Assembly: GCA_033002965.1 (NCBI GenBank)
Contig: JAURVB010013171.1
Coordinates: 1 to 64,000, forward strand
DNA: 64,000 nucleotides
Source of the DNA: Piper betle
Lineage: Eukaryota > Streptophyta > Magnoliopsida > Piperales > Piperaceae
Reading direction: 5' to 3'
Part shown: one piece after another, positions 48,227 through 59,734 of the stretch
How the letters are laid out: each line of letters starts with the position of its first letter
Numbering within the stretch: the first letter of the stretch is position 1
Program-made: the position numbers and the translations under genes
The notes under the pieces: generated by a model
Seen by the model: only the letters and a program-made list of their open reading frames with translations
Told to the model about the DNA's origin: nothing
The model's database searches: none

Positions 48227-51200
48227 CTGCAGAATGAACAAGTTTATTGCTCGAATACTGGAAGTTTTGCATTCGACCATGTACTTTTCAATGCACGCTT
48301 TTACTTAAGTTTACACCAGAAATATGCAACTGTGAATTTTTTTGTTGTTGGGAGAAAATTGAAGAATGTATTGGGATTTCTACAATCCAAAATGGTCTCA
48401 GTACTAGTCTTCTTTGTTGTAATAAAGATTGCTGCATGACCTGAAACTCTGGCTTATACTTATTATCAAACTCATTTTTTTACCTTGTAATAGCTTGAAG
48501 TGAAAATATGATTTTATTGGTAATTGTCTTCCCTGTTTAATTAGTCATGAGGTAATACTGGTAGCTTTGTCATTAATCATTCTTCAAATGTAGTTCTAAT
48601 TAACACTAAAAACACTTATAACTTGTATGAAATTCAAGGATACGTAGAACATGTCTGGGATACCTACATATTTTGGTTTCTTTATTTTTGTTTAACGAGG
48701 CAAATTACTTTAAACTAAAAAAAATTGGGATGGGAGATAAGATACGTAGGAAGATAACATACAAACTTAATCTCTAAAACATATGATTAATTATTAGTTT
48801 TGAATAAAAATAGTGGATACATATTAAAGGTTTTTAAAAATGTTTTTTAGAATATAATGATTACACGAAAATATTAAAAAGAATTTTGATTTTCATGTTA
48901 AAATAAGTAGTAATCATAATTAAGTAGAAATTATTACGTAAAAGATATTAATTCTGAGTAACATTTTAACATTCAAGTAGAATTATTTATTTTTATATAT
49001 TTTTTATTCAGATAGGTCATAGTCTTAGTTTTTCCTAACATTGAATTACAATAGACAAATAAATAGAAATCATGGATTGTATAAAAAATTTTAAATTAAA
49101 AATAGGCAAAATTTCTAAATTAAATAGGAATTATGAAGTAATAATTTAGTTCAAGTAAAGGATTATAAATATATAAGCAAAAATTACTATTTTTTTAAAA
49201 TTTTAATTTGGTTAGAATTATTATTCTAAACTTTTCTTGATAATAACAACAATAATTGAAATATTACATTAAGTAGGTATTAATTGGCTCTATATAGAGT
49301 CATTATGGGGCTATAAACAAGGATGTAAATGCTCATCCGAGTTATTGATTTATGACCGTTTTGAATTATGCGGAACAAAAATGGTTGAATAGTTTAGTCA
49401 TTATATAAGAAAACAATAAAAAGTTCAATTAATTTAACCAAGCCGATTATGAACGAAAATGATAGACATTTCCCTAGGCATTATTTAGTTATCTTAAAGT
49501 TAATTTAACTCAAGCATTCTTTTGTATGAAATTAGTGGGATATTTTGAAATTCTTAATTGTAAAAATTTTATTTTGATGTGAATGCTTAATTTATATTAT
49601 TTATTTATTTATTTTCTTTTTAGTAACCTATATTAATTAATTAGCAAAAAGCCAATTTGCGTAGAAATGTTAAAAATTTTCGAAATTGTATTTTGATATA
49701 AAAATATTGATAAATGCAAAATAATTTTTTTGGAATTCATATTTAAATGAGCCCATCCTTTGACAAACCCAAGCTGTTCTCCTACCACTCCCAAATGAAT
49801 GGAACCGATGCCGGCGTCTCCTGTTCACCGCCGCCGTCTCCTGCTCACCGTCGTCGAGGCGGTAGCCCCTTGTCATCATTTCATGATGAAACTAATGACC
49901 CCTTCTTAAAAAACTGCTCAATTAAATTTGTATGGTTTATGCTCTACAGAACACAAAATGGATGATATCTCCTTCGTCGGAAAAAAGTGAGATATGTATG
50001 ATATTTTTGTCCCCTTTACTATCAATTTTTATCATTATCATGTTTGTCATTTTGAAAAAAAAATTCAGCATAGAAAATTTTAATACAATTCAATAATACA
50101 TTTATACGAGGAATCGATAAATCTTCTTGTTCTTCATGTTATTCTTCTACTGGATACCTCTAAAGCCACCAGGGACATAAATTTTTAAATTAAATATTTA
50201 TATTAACGCCAACCCTCTTCGTTTATCTAAGGCGCATTACATGTAATAACACATGAATTGTGTTATTAAATAATATTGACCCAATCTCATCCCATTCCGG
50301 TTTAACGTAAATCATTACGGAGAGACTGTTTTAATAAACTAATTTCCAAACTTTTTACATGTGGATTATGATTTTTTACCAATTTTTTTATGTTTAGTAG
50401 GCTTGGAATGATATTGCGCAGTTCACCTAATATAACAAGAGAATCATAATCATGATTAATGTGTTTTTTCCATTTCACCAAGCCTATCTTCAGCAATGTC
50501 ATGGATAGACTAATTTTTAAATTTTTTTATATTTAGCTTACAAATTTTTTATCAACTTTTTATGTTATTTGACTTAAAAAGGTGATAAAATATCGCAAGC
50601 CAAATTAGGGCCAACTTCAAAATTTTTATTAGGGTCAACTGCAATTGCATGATCCACAATAGGATTCACACTTGCAAAGAAATTACACTGCACAATATTA
50701 AGTTTTATTTAGTTAATTGTGAAGGCAATTTTTTTATAAAAATAGTTATTGCTTCAGATTTCTCATTAGACTCCAATATTTCTTCATCTGAAATATTTCT
50801 AGAGTAAGTTAACTATACATTTAAATAATCAAGTTGTGAGTTCTAAATAATTATAAATTATCAGATGATAAGGAATAAACTAACAGCAAAAACATATGCA
50901 CTTCAATATATGGTAAAAGTGAAACAAGCCCAAATCTTGTAACAAGTTACAAATATAAAATAAATTTATTAAAATCATTAATCTTATGTTATGGATGTCT
51001 AATGCGCTCAGTCGTCACTACGGTCAATCAAATCCAGGTTGTTAATACCACCACTCGACTCGCCCTCTTTCTCAAGCATTCTTCTTCTCCAATGTACACT
51101 CATACCCTTTCCCATCCTCTTATGCTTTCTCTCGAAAACACTCAAAGTGACAAACTCTCTATTAATTTTGAAGCATACATATCATTTATATGGCAAGTGC

Positions 51201-52729
51201 ATTTCCAAGTGAATTGTGCCTAAGTATTTTTTCCATTTCACTCCTTCACCGATCTCATTCGCTTCAACTTCTGGTAAATCATTAGAGGGACGCTTAACAA
51301 GCTTTTTTAAACTAATTTCTAAGTTTGTTACATTTGGCTTGACATAAAAAAGTTGATAAAAAATTGTAAAAAAACTGTAAAAATATAATTAGAAATTAAT
51401 TTAACTAAAAGTTGTTAAGCGACTATATAATAATTTATTTTAAGTGGAAGCAAGATGGGTGAAGACAGACTTCGGTGAAATCGAAGGGGGGGGGAGTTTT
51501 TGACTTTGTACGTGTTTTCAGGAGAGAAAACAAAGAGGAGGGTGAGTCTGAGTAATGGGGATCTGATAGTATTCTGTCAGCTAATAATAAATTTGATAAA
51601 TACCGATAACTCTCCGATGAAGTATTAGACAAGAAAGATTATTCGATAACAAACTATTAGCTGTAACGGGGATAGAATCAACATATTCGAAGTGGATTTG
51701 TTGTATATTCTTAAACAAACAGGATTGATGATCAACACATTGGACATCACAAACAAAGATAAATAATGTTAATAATTTGTACTTGTCACCGGATTTGTAC
51801 TTGTTTCACTTTCCCACATATACAAGTGTACATGTTTTATTGTTAGTTTATTCCTTATTGCTTGATAATTTATAATTATTTAGAACTCACAACATGATTA
51901 TTTAAATGTATTGTTCACTTACTCTGAAATATTTTCGAAGAAAAAATTGAAGTAAATTAACTAAATAAAAGTTACTATTATGCCGGCATAATTTCTTTAT
52001 GGTTCTATTGTAGATCACTCAATTTTAAATGATGGGCTATATAGTTTATACCTCAAGAGTTGCCGCTAATAAGATTAGCTCACTCTTTCTTTTAAATTTT
52101 ATTAACTAATTAATTAATAAAGTATTTTATCTATATTATTTTTTATGATCTTACTTTATATTAATGGTGTGTCGTATGCACACTTATTTTAAATGGTACA
52201 AAGTTGGAAGGGCGTACAATAAGAGTAAACGTTTTGCCACGCGCATGAAGTAAGGTAATACTTCTACAATCTTGAACATTTAGCTCTTTTAAGATTTTGT
52301 TTTTGAAAAAGGTAAAAATTAAATTATTATTATGGATTTTTTATTTTGGTTATAAATCTTAAATATAATTAAATTATACCTCGAAGAAGAAAAAGTCACT
52401 GGACTGTATCCACCATTTGCTGATTAAATAGGATAACATTATTTTAGTCTTCTTAAAAGGTATATATTAAATTTGCTAATTTAGAATATTAATAAATAAT
52501 TTGCATCGCTTGCGAACACATTAAATAATGGCTACAACAGACGTTTTAGCGTCATTTGAAATATCATAATCACTTAAAAATTATTAAGTGACACTCACAG
52601 CATGTGTCACTTAGAGTCGTAATAAAAACTTAACACCAACATGAGTGACGATTGCCCTTGTCGTCAATTAAAATGATGCCTTTTGATGTTTTATGCATAT
52701 AGTGTAACTTATGTGTTAATTTATTTTTG
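48227..52729. other. Gene-free AT-rich interval
   Basis: 48227-48480 is probably the 3' UTR of the acidic protein gene (AATAAAG near 48420). After that the DNA is AT-rich with no recognised exon. Short GC-richer bits at 49745-49885 and 51000-51075 give chance ORFs only. A hairpin element at 51291-51421 is listed separately. Confidence 0.45.
51291..51421. mobile_element. Small hairpin MITE-like element
   Basis: 131 bp starting CGCTTAACAA and ending TTGTTAAGCG, perfectly inverted at the tips. The arms continue as an imperfect inverted repeat of more than 30 bp (CTTTT..TAAA.TAATTTCTAA against its complement). A long terminal hairpin with an AT-rich loop and no coding capacity is typical of a MITE. 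No clear target-site duplication was found. Confidence 0.55.
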
Positions 52730-52741
52730 TAACTATGCTTA

Positions 52742-52925
52742 CGATTGCTAATTAAGTGAGCTAACTTGTGAGTATTTAGCGTCGGCTCGGCTTGACTCGA
52801 CTCAAAACTCGACATTTAAATGCTCGAGATCGAACTTGACTCGAATTCGAATCTTACGAGCCGAGCTTGAGCAAGGCTGTGTTCGGCTCAATTCGACTCG
52901 GTTATAACTCGAACTCAACTATATA

Positions 52926-52982
<57 letters not shown>

Positions 52983-53295
52983 ATATAATAACAAAGAAGC
53001 GAGATAGTTGAGATGGTACGTATTCAAGTTGATGACCTCAAGGTTGTGGGTTTCGAGTGAGCTACTTTTGACTTTTAATCGAGCCAGTTTCGAGCTCATG
53101 GATGTAATTGGTTCAAACTTGAAAAAATTAAACAGTTTAAGTGTATTCGATGCTTGAATACATAAAAGATATTCAAGTCAAACTCGAATATGTATGAACT
53201 CGTTCGATCTCGAGTTGATTTTGAACGAGTTTCGAACTATTCAAGTAGAGTTTGAACACAAATTGAGCTCGACTCGCTCGCTCATTTAGCACCCC
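52742..53295 (+). mobile_element. hAT-like non-autonomous element, copy B
   Basis: The same 12-nt string TAACTATGCTTA flanks both sides (52730-52741 and 53296-53307), which contains the target-site duplication. Read inverted, it matches copy A (5412-5925) through most of its length, including the CTCGACTC-rich arms, the ACTCGACATTTAAAT word and a TA-rich centre. Here the centre has grown into a (TA)n(CA)n microsatellite (52931-52981). The right terminus inverted reads TTAGGGGTGCTAAA, like many plant hAT MITEs. A tRNA-like module lies at 52999-53063 on the plus strand. Confidence 0.65.
52931..52981. repeat. (TA)n(CA)n microsatellite
   Basis: About 38 bases of TA repeats followed by CACACACACACA, inside MITE copy B at the position where copy A has a shorter TA run. 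Confidence 0.95.
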
Positions 53296-53689
53296 TAACT
53301 ATGCTTAAATGAAGTTTAATCAATTTGTGAAGTCAACTTTCTTTTATTTAGTTGGATTTATTCTTATTTCATTGAATTATTTAGTTTAGGCTTAATTGTG
53401 TTATAGCTTCATTATATCTTTAATTTTGTATGCATTGGAGTCAAGTTCTAGAATAGGTACAGTATTAAACATAAGACTAAGTTAAATGTAAAACTAAGTG
53501 GACTACAGAGGTACTTATGGTGGAACAATGGGCAAATCTGGTCTTTCACAATAAAGCGATAGATGGAATTGCCATGAAACGACTTATTAGCAGATTAATA
53601 GATCACTTCGAAATGGCATATACATCACATATACTAGATTAAGTAAAAACTCTGGGTTTCCAACTAGCCACCGCTACATCCATTTCATT

Positions 53690-54208
53690 AGGAATCGATG
53701 ATCTTTTAACAATACCCTCTAAGGGATGGCTAGTTTGAGAGGTTGAACAACAAGGTTTGATTTTGGAAATTGACTTTCCAAAACAATAGAAAACCCCTCT
53801 CTTTCCCATTTTGCCACAAAACAAAAGATCCATTCTATTTCCTATTCAAAGATCAACCCTTTGTCTTTTCATGTCGAGAATTCTTTGCAGATGAAGAGAT
53901 GTCAAAGGGGCTTATTACTTCCCACACAAATCTTACTGCATCTATATATATAAGTTGGTTCATCAAGAATGCGCAACAAAACCACTAAAAGAAAGATCGA
54001 TTCTTTGGGATCCTTCCTTTCTTCAAACGGAACAAACAGAAATAAAATCAGATCGATTCCTGAAATGCCTTTTTGGATATTCCTCAATATTCCGACTATT
54101 CACGGAACGTGAGAAGCAGATGAAAAATTATCTGCTTCTGGAAGAAATCGAAGAATTTCTTTGGAAATGTTATTACAATCTACCAATCTTTAAGAAATTT
54201 CGTCTTTA
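53690..54208 (+). pseudogene. ycf2 (fragment): Plastid-derived insertion: chimeric fragments of ycf2
   Basis: Two pieces of the plastid gene ycf2 lie head to tail in the nuclear sequence. 53800-53980 encodes words from near the C-terminus of Ycf2 ([29 protein letters not shown]). 53980-54208 encodes words from its N-terminal quarter ([45 protein letters not shown]). In the plastid these lie far apart and in the opposite order, so the insertion was rearranged. The bases before 53800 look similar in composition but I could not assign them. Confidence 0.7.
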
Positions 54209-54918
54209 AAATTCTTAATATCTAAACTAGCCCACGTCCTACCTAGCCCATGACCACCAACATAATTCACGTCTTTAGTTTAATCCACCATTTAATATGG
54301 TCTCAGATTTATTCTAATATTAATTGTAACAACGTGACTCAAATATAACATAATAAACTTAAGTCATCTCTTCAAAAATTTAGTTAACCAAAGTTAAAAT
54401 TACTATGTGTATCCCTACTAATAAACCCGATCTTACACTAAGAGGTATTGAATGTAAGAATAAAATAAGAGATATTACATAAATTATATAAGGCAAAAGG
54501 AGGCATGCTTATCTTCTAAGTACACTTGAAAGTGACTAATGAACAATTTATGTTATATGTACTTCTAAAAAGTTAAAGTATGATATATTTAATTTTTGAT
54601 AAAATGTTGCCATTGGATATATAGTTAAATGTTGAAAGAGAAGATCCGCGATCCTGTATTCTCTCAGTTAGATGCTGAGTATGTTGCCTAGTTCTCTTTA
54701 ATGTTTTTTCATACTAAATCAAGGCCACCATGCATGCCTTAAAACTCCGCAACAATTTTGTCCCATCACCTTGATGATAATCAAGGCCAACTAAGAAAAG
54801 AATGTCGTAGTCCCCATTTTGAAATTGTCCAACTAATTGCAATTACTAAATTTCTTTGACCAACCAAACGATGAGACGAAACAATCTGCCCCGTCCAAGC
54901 AAAGGTAGTAGTATTTCA
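54209..54918. other. Region downstream of COX6A
   Basis: AT-rich. The part just below 54919 should be the 3' UTR of the minus-strand COX6A gene. Nothing else is recognised. Confidence 0.45.
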
Positions 54919-55485
54919 TCAGTGATGGTGCTCCTTTTCAAATAAACCATCAGGTCCTGAAGACAAATTAGTAAGAGAGACATAGCATACTGTCACATAA
55001 GAAAAAAATTTGATGAAATTGCTATCTAACATAGTAAAATGTATGCATATCTATAGACAAAGCCAATTTTACATTAATAGAAACTTTGCTAAACGTTGCA
55101 AATGACATGCTATGTCCAACACATTAATGAAACATTGCACATGCACAATCTAACTAAAAGACCAGAACAAGCTACCGAAACAGAAGCATTGAAATTAAAA
55201 TAATCTAGCAATGAGTCTTTCTTTTTCCTCCATTTTCTTGTTATCATAGTAAACAAACATTCACACTCCCAAGTCATGTGACAAAGGCAAAACTGACTCC
55301 TGAATAGGAAATACAGCAATTGAAATTCATGTCTGAATTTTTGCAAGCCAACATGGAAGCAACAAGCTACATAACCGATAAACCCACTCCCAAATGCTTC
55401 TCTTGGCTCACCAGCACCTTTGGTTAATAGGCATTCTTCAGAGGTAATTCCTCTTAACTATTAAAAATTATACTAATGAATCATG

Positions 55486-55556
55486 AGATACTATCATAAC
55501 TTATATGACTTAATACATTAAAGATACTATCATAACTTATATGACTTAATACATCA
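55486..55556. repeat. Tandem duplication, period 36 bp
   Basis: Two copies of AGATACTATCATAACTTATA followed by TGACTTAATACAT begin at 55486 and 55522, differing by one or two bases. It lies in COX6A intron 3 about 130 bp from the hAT-like insertion. Confidence 0.9.
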
Positions 55557-55691
55557 AATGTAAGACATTTCAGGGATACTAGCCTATTAGCACATGAATG
55601 TGCATGACCTAAAATAACGTGAACTTAAAAGAGAATACAGCCAACTGCATGTACATTTCAGACAAGATGCATGAATCATGTCAGGTAAGAT

Positions 55692-56515
55692 CATGGTTGC
55701 ATAAATCAGAATCGGAATCGGTTATCCAGGGAGTCGGAATCGGAATCAGAATCGGTCTAAATCGGACAGAAATCGGTCCAATTGAATCGGTCCAAATCGG
55801 TCATATATAATAATTTGACAACTCATAAATAAATATATAAAAATTAAATATTGATGTCATTTTGATATTATTATATATTTTATATTTTATGATATTTTTT
55901 AATATTTTTTAGATTTTTTTAAAATTATTTTGAATTAGTTATTATTTTATACTCGGGTCGGACACAAATCAAGTTTTAATTACAAAAATGTCACCACAGT
56001 TATTTCTCACCCACGGCTGTTCTTTCCCCCATCCACCCTCCTTCCAAGTCACCGCCGCCGCCGCCGCCGTGCCCCCCTCCCCCAGACCCGACCAGCCCCG
56101 CCCCGCCGCCCGCCGCCGCGCCCCGCCAGCCCCTGCCCTCCCTCCCCGCCTCCCCCGCCGACCGCGCCCCACCCCTCTAGATCGTCCCCCCGTCGCCTAG
56201 TCGCCGCCGTCGTTGCTCGCCATCGCCGCCGTCGGATAAGTTTAGGTTTTTAAAATTTCAATTCCAATTTTACCCTTATTTAAATAATTGAATTAATATT
56301 ATACCTAGGGCATTTTAATAATTTACCCAAAAACCAATTTTCCCGATTCACCCCGATTCCGAATCCGATTTAAATCGGTCGGAATCGGGGTGACTCGGCC
56401 GAGTTGGACGCCGATTCGGGGCCGACCGATTCAGTCCCAAAATCGGATCGGCACGTTGCCGATCCGATTTGAATCGGCCGATTCCACTTGGAATTGGCCG
56501 ATTCGTGCAACAGTG
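55692..56515. mobile_element. hAT-like non-autonomous element in COX6A intron 3
   Basis: 824 bp flanked by a perfect 8-bp direct duplication GGTAAGAT (55684-55691 and 56516-56523). Termini are imperfect inverted repeats starting CA: left CATGGTTGCATAAATC, right end inverted CACTGTTGCACGAATC. The subterminal regions are packed with AATCGG/ATCGGTC motifs in opposite orientation on the two sides, as hAT transposase-binding repeats often are. The middle (about 55990-56240) is a GC-rich GCCGCC tract that looks like a captured gene leader. No transposase is present. An 8-bp duplication plus CA ends are hAT hallmarks. Confidence 0.85.
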
Positions 56516-57388
56516 GGTAAGATAGCATTGCATACGAAATAAACATACCTCATGGGAATTCCTTGCTGCGGATATGTATATCCGGAGATGCCTGTCAAAG
56601 ATTAGGGCAAAAAAATATCATACAATACTTAAGACAAAATATAATGAAGCGAGATATAAAAAATACGCTAGATTACATATGTTATCAACTTAAAAGTAGA
56701 AATCTGACAAGAAGATGACATGCTTCTTTATATTTTTTAAAAAACTACTAAATAAATTAGAAATTAGATCTCTATGCTCCATGTATTTTTAATTATTCCA
56801 ATACGCTACAACATATTGACATATCCTAAAAAGTAATCCCAGTAAGTCGGCTTGCATAAATTTACAAAAGTAACCATGGCACTGAAAAACATGTCCTTTT
56901 CTATATTTTATTCTACAGGAGATTACTTAATTTTCTATACACATACCTTATTTTGTTCATATATTTTTAAAAAAAATTGCAACAAAAGTTTTGCAGCATG
57001 AATCTACAAAAGATTGCATTTCTAACTACAATATTAAACAAGGAAAATAGAAAATCCAACCAATAAGTTTAAACAAAAGCAATCAAATTACCAAAGTTAG
57101 CTAACACTAGGCAAGCATATTCACCAAATCAGGCCAGGAAAAAAAATGCATGCCAATGCGTGAGAAAAACAAACTTAAGAGAAGGAAATAACAGGCTGAT
57201 AAAAGAAGAGAAAAGAGAAAACAAAGATAGCATACAGGTGGCTCATCATGTTGAGGATGGCCCTTTGACAGGTAGTAACCGCAACCCATGGCGGAAGCAC
57301 CAATGCCCGCATATGTTAGCTTCCGCCATTTCCGTTGCTCATCTGAGAAAAACAAAAATCAAGCTTCAGAGCAACATTAAGGATAGAT

Positions 57389-58100
57389 TGACACAATCAA
57401 TATATCTTCCTCAACCTCAAAACCAAATCAAATATACAAGGAAATCAATCTACAAAAATTTTCATAGTTTATCCCCATATAATTGCCATGCACGCAACAA
57501 ATCAACAAAACAAACGCAAATTCCTAATCAAACAGAGGCACCACCACAATATCAGCGCAGAGGACCACATAATTAGAACAATCTTACCAAAACAAGAGAT
57601 AAGCCAATGCAGTTCTGCACTGATACACACGATCAATAACCTATCTTCCAACCTCGACATGAAATCAAATACACAAGCAAACCAAACCGCACAAAATATT
57701 AAAATTTATCACCATGTAACTGTTATGCACGCAATAAATCAACAGAACAAAGGCAAATTCATAAACAAACAGCAGTATCAAAACAATATAATCTCAAGAG
57801 ACCACATATTTAGAACAATCTTAACAAAACAAGAGGGGCCAATGCATTTCCGCACCGAAACACATGATCAATGTATCTTCCCAACCTCAATGCAAGGAAA
57901 TCTAAAAACGAAAAATATTAATAATTAATCTCCACGTAATTGTCATGCGCGCAGCAAATTAACAAAACAAAAGCTATTTCATAATCAAGCAGCAGTACAA
58001 CACTATCAGCTCAAAAGACTCCATATTTAGAACAATCTGACCAAAACAAGAGAAAAACTGAAACATTTCGGCACAGAAACTCATGATCAGCATACCTCCC
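57389..58100. repeat. Degenerate tandem repeat in COX6A intron 1, about 3 units of 215-240 bp
   Basis: The landmark CATGCACGCAACAAATCAAC recurs in altered form near 57487, 57727 and 57944. Each is followed by AAATTC.TAA.CAAACAG, then GACCACATATTTAGAACAATC and ACAAAACAAGAG, then ACACATGATCAATGTATCTTC. Units differ by many substitutions and small indels. Confidence 0.8.
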
Positions 58101-58403
58101 CTAACCAAAACACACAACCAAACCTAAATTTCCAAAAAGATCCAATCTTTGAGACGAACATCACATCAAACAACCGAAGAAATCCATCAAACAAAACACC
58201 ACCACCGCCACGACACGATAAAGGATCTGAATCGAAATCGATGCCGCAAAAAGAACGAATCAAAAGAGAAAAAGGATCGGCTTCTCACATGGGTCGTCGT
58301 CGTGGGAAGCAGAGGCGAAGCTTCTCTTCGGCGCAGGAGCCGCGGCGGCGCGGCCAATGCCACAGCGAAGAAGGGGAGATCGAACGGCGGCCGCCATCGC
58401 CAT

Positions 58404-59734
58404 CTTCGTCGTCGTCGTCGTTGTCATCGTCTTCTTCGTCGGAAAGGGTTGGGTCTTTTCATTAGACCGGTTTGAAGAGAAAAACGGTCTAATCAAGCGG
58501 TTCAATTTTAAGGATTAAAATTAGAGGTTAATTAAACTTTGATTTGGCTTGATAAATATTAATTTAAAATTTAATCCCGTCTTAACTTCAAAAACAATAC
58601 TTGTGTGTTCCTATTTGTTAGTTTGCTGGGATCAATTTGGAAATTGAATAATTTGTATAATAAAAAAATTGTACATTAGATTTGTTAAAAAAATGATTGA
58701 CTTGTATCTATAATGATTAGTTTAAAGTATGATTTATATGTTTACGCTCAATATTATAATGTTTATCCAAACCATATGATTGAAATAAGTGATTAAACCC
58801 TCAGGTCGAGCCTATGCCTCTATAGCTAGCCATCCCTGAGAAATAATCTACAGTGGTTTCAAAATCAAAAGAAGAGGATAAGAAGGAGCAGATAAGAGGA
58901 GATCGGTGAAGATTTCAAGGTATCAAATACAAAACCAACCAAGGGAAAAGAAGAGAGGTTTGGTTTCTATAAATAATTTGTGGCAAATTCGTAAAAATGG
59001 GAGATCATACATTTAAAAAATAAAGAAGTAGAAGAAAGAAGCAAGAAAGGAAGAAGGAAAGGAATGAGTCCTTTGCCTGAGATCCATTTCTGACAACCCC
59101 CTAGCGCACTTGTGCAGAGCTCGGAGTGCCCTCGATGCAACCCAGCTGAGAACCACTGCGTCCGGCTAGTCCAGGGTGCTTCCAGCCAGACCACAACCTC
59201 CAATGAGTTCCCCTCAAAGGCGGGAATAAAACCCATATGAGAGTCACTGCCGAAGAAGTCCTCCATCACTGAAATAGCTTTAAGAAGCAGCTCATTAGAG
59301 CAAAACATAAAAGTTTATAGAAAGCCGCTAACTTATAGACCTCCATCTGGCCAGCCCAATGCATTGTCGGCCACATAACCAATTCCATTGGGCGCTCCTT
59401 AACACTGAGAACAAATACAAACCGAGATCTACTGCTAAAGCACCTCACCCACATTGAAAAACTGCCCGAAAGTGACCTAGTAGAGAAGTGTAGCAATAGA
59501 ACACCGCCATCTTTCCCGCCTTCGTCTGACCGACTGAAGCTTCCGCAAGACAATCCATCTCCAATCAGTCCCTATCATCTCCAGAAACAAACCCAAATCA
59601 AGACCCTCCGCACTAGGCCGCCACCGTCATTGGAAAATAGCGACAGAGCCAGGCCAAAAACCAATTTTGCTGGAACTTTTCGTCATCACCTCTGCTGATC
59701 GAAGGTGCCTCCAGCCACCGGATTACAACCAAAA
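58404..59734. other. Region upstream of COX6A
   Basis: The first bases should hold the COX6A leader and promoter (minus strand). From about 58860 the DNA is less AT-rich, with overlapping short ORFs on the minus strand (58967-59553) that resemble nothing I recognise and may belong to the neighbouring repeat. Confidence 0.4.

Larger units (their letters stand above)
54919..58403 (-). pseudogene. COX6A: Cytochrome c oxidase subunit 6a gene with one in-frame TGA
   Basis: Encodes nuclear subunit VIa of mitochondrial complex IV, a small inner-membrane protein. Four exons join in frame: 58403-58289, 57342-57236, 56591-56549 and 54956-54919. The N-terminus has a mitochondrial presequence (MAMAAAVRSPLLRCG...APKRSFAS). 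Then come the membrane segment (KLTYAGIGASAMGCGYYLSK, about residues 46-65), GHPQHDEPP, the matrix/intermembrane motif HIRSKEFP, and the tail GPDGLFEKEHHH then stop. The expected length is 99-102 aa. Codon 88 (56552-56550) is TGA where the family has Trp (FPWGPDG), a one-base change that would remove the last 12 residues. Everything else, splice sites included, is intact, so this is a very recent pseudogene, a truncated allele or a sequencing error. An in-frame ATG also exists at 58427. Confidence 0.8.

Noticed and set aside
52999..53063. A functional tRNA gene
   Set aside because: Box A and box B patterns are present but the arms do not form a proper cloverleaf and the acceptor stem is missing. 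I call it only a tRNA-like module.
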